Assembly (NCBI GenBank): GCA_050701115.1
Contig: JBOHER010000147.1
Location: 1-13,473, forward strand
Length of the DNA: 13,473 bases
Source: JBOHER01 sp050701115
GTDB taxonomy: Bacteria > Actinomycetota > Actinomycetes > Mycobacteriales > Pseudonocardiaceae
Direction of reading: 5' to 3'
Shown here: positions 13,049 through 13,473 of the stretch, in pieces
How the letters are laid out: each line of letters starts with the position of its first letter
How positions within the stretch are numbered: the stretch's first letter is position 1
The notes under the pieces: generated by a model
Told to the model about the DNA's origin: nothing
Databases searched by the model: none
Seen by the model: only the letters and a program-made list of their open reading frames with translations
Program-made: the position numbers and the translations under genes

Positions 13049-13473
13049 TCAGTACAGCGGCTCGTCCTCGGGTGTGCCGCGCTCATACGCCTCGCGCGTC
13101 AGGTGGCAGCCCGTGCTGACGCTCAGCGTCGTGTTGACCGCGGTACCGAACAGCAATTCCGCACCGTAGGCATCCTTCAGGGACACCTCATGATCGCCGG
13201 GCCGGTCGACGACCACCTGCGGTGCGCCGAAGCCCTGCTCGTTGGCGAGTTCGGTGACCAGCTTGAGAGCTCTCGGCCAGTCAGAGTCAGCGATGTTGCC
13301 CGGTGACGCGCCGGAGCTGTACCGCCGGATTGCCCCGTCACCACGAAGGCTCGCGAGGTCTCCGCCACAGCCAGAACCGCTGATCGGCTCGCGGGCCGGC
13401 GCCCAGGGTTCGACGCCGATCTCAGCGATGAGCGTGTCCCGGATCGTCGCCATCATGCCGAGGTAGTCCGCCT
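13049..13473 (-). CDS. LppA-like lipoprotein (5' part outside the window)
   Basis: The minus-strand frame is open through the right edge and ends with TAG just after 13049. About 140 residues are visible. They include DYLGMMATIRDTLIAEIG near the edge, a Gly/Cys-rich turn (SGSGCGG), then WPRALKLVTELANEQGFG and VVVDRPGDHEVSLKDAYGAELLFGTA, ending near ACHLTRE-type sequence (CHLTREAYE). This resembles the C-terminal part of LppA-family lipoproteins of actinobacteria, which are anchored outside the cytoplasmic membrane and have no assigned activity. The signal peptide and lipobox would be beyond the window. An internal ATG (13456) exists, but the homology-like sequence continues upstream of it, so the gene is treated as partial. 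The family call is from memory of similar proteins. Confidence 0.6.
   Translation of the reverse strand, partial: ADYLGMMATIRDTLIAEIGVEPWAPAREPISGSGCGGDLASLRGDGAIRRYSSGASPGNIADSDWPRALKLVTELANEQGFGAPQVVVDRPGDHEVSLKDAYGAELLFGTAVNTTLSVSTGCHLTREAYERGTPEDEPLY

Overview
The window is high-GC actinobacterial DNA, probably from a Pseudonocardiaceae-type genus such as Saccharopolyspora or Amycolatopsis. This rests on GC-rich third positions, frequent GTG starts, a WhiB-family protein, an LppA-like lipoprotein and an LldD2-type dehydrogenase. The genus is an inference.

Region 1 (1-5190) is the right end of an integrated mobile element of the actinomycete integrative-element or prophage type. A tightly packed plus-strand operon encodes a WhiB-like protein with an extra C-terminal helix-turn-helix, a DPPY-type DNA methyltransferase, an HNH nuclease, a 28-residue peptide and a DUF3987-type replication ATPase. 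Every junction is a 1-nt (TGATG) or 4-nt (GTGA) stop/start overlap. Next comes a 153-bp block with exact dyad geometry (axis at 3387) built from TTCGT/ACGAA motifs. It is the best candidate in the window for an origin or control site. An excisionase and a tyrosine integrase follow, then a strong hairpin, and then the 3' end of a minus-strand tRNA-Ser(GGA) gene that is the likely attachment site. The left end of the element lies outside the window.

Region 2 (5190-7447) is the chromosomal flank of the tRNA and looks like a scarred insertion hotspot. It holds a frameshifted HEPN-like gene remnant (minus strand), a DUF222/13E12-family HNH protein with an apparently leaderless promoter, and the C-terminal stump of a [2Fe-2S] oxidoreductase subunit.

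Region 3 (7449-12684) is a minus-strand phenylacetate-type catabolic gene set read in the order paaI (thioesterase), paaK (phenylacetate-CoA ligase), MHS-family transporter, paaR (TetR repressor), lldD (FMN alpha-hydroxy-acid dehydrogenase). A good PaaR-operator-like palindrome lies just downstream of a TTGACA-containing promoter in front of paaI. Uptake by the transporter, CoA activation by PaaK, rescue of dead-end thioesters by PaaI and repression by PaaR form a coherent module. The ring-oxidising paaABCDE genes are not in the window. The linked lldD hints at a hydroxy-acid feeder reaction such as mandelate or phenyllactate oxidation, which is inferred only.

Region 4 (12685-13473) holds a mostly non-coding stretch with two 20-bp direct repeats, and then the 3' part of an LppA-like lipoprotein gene cut by the window edge.
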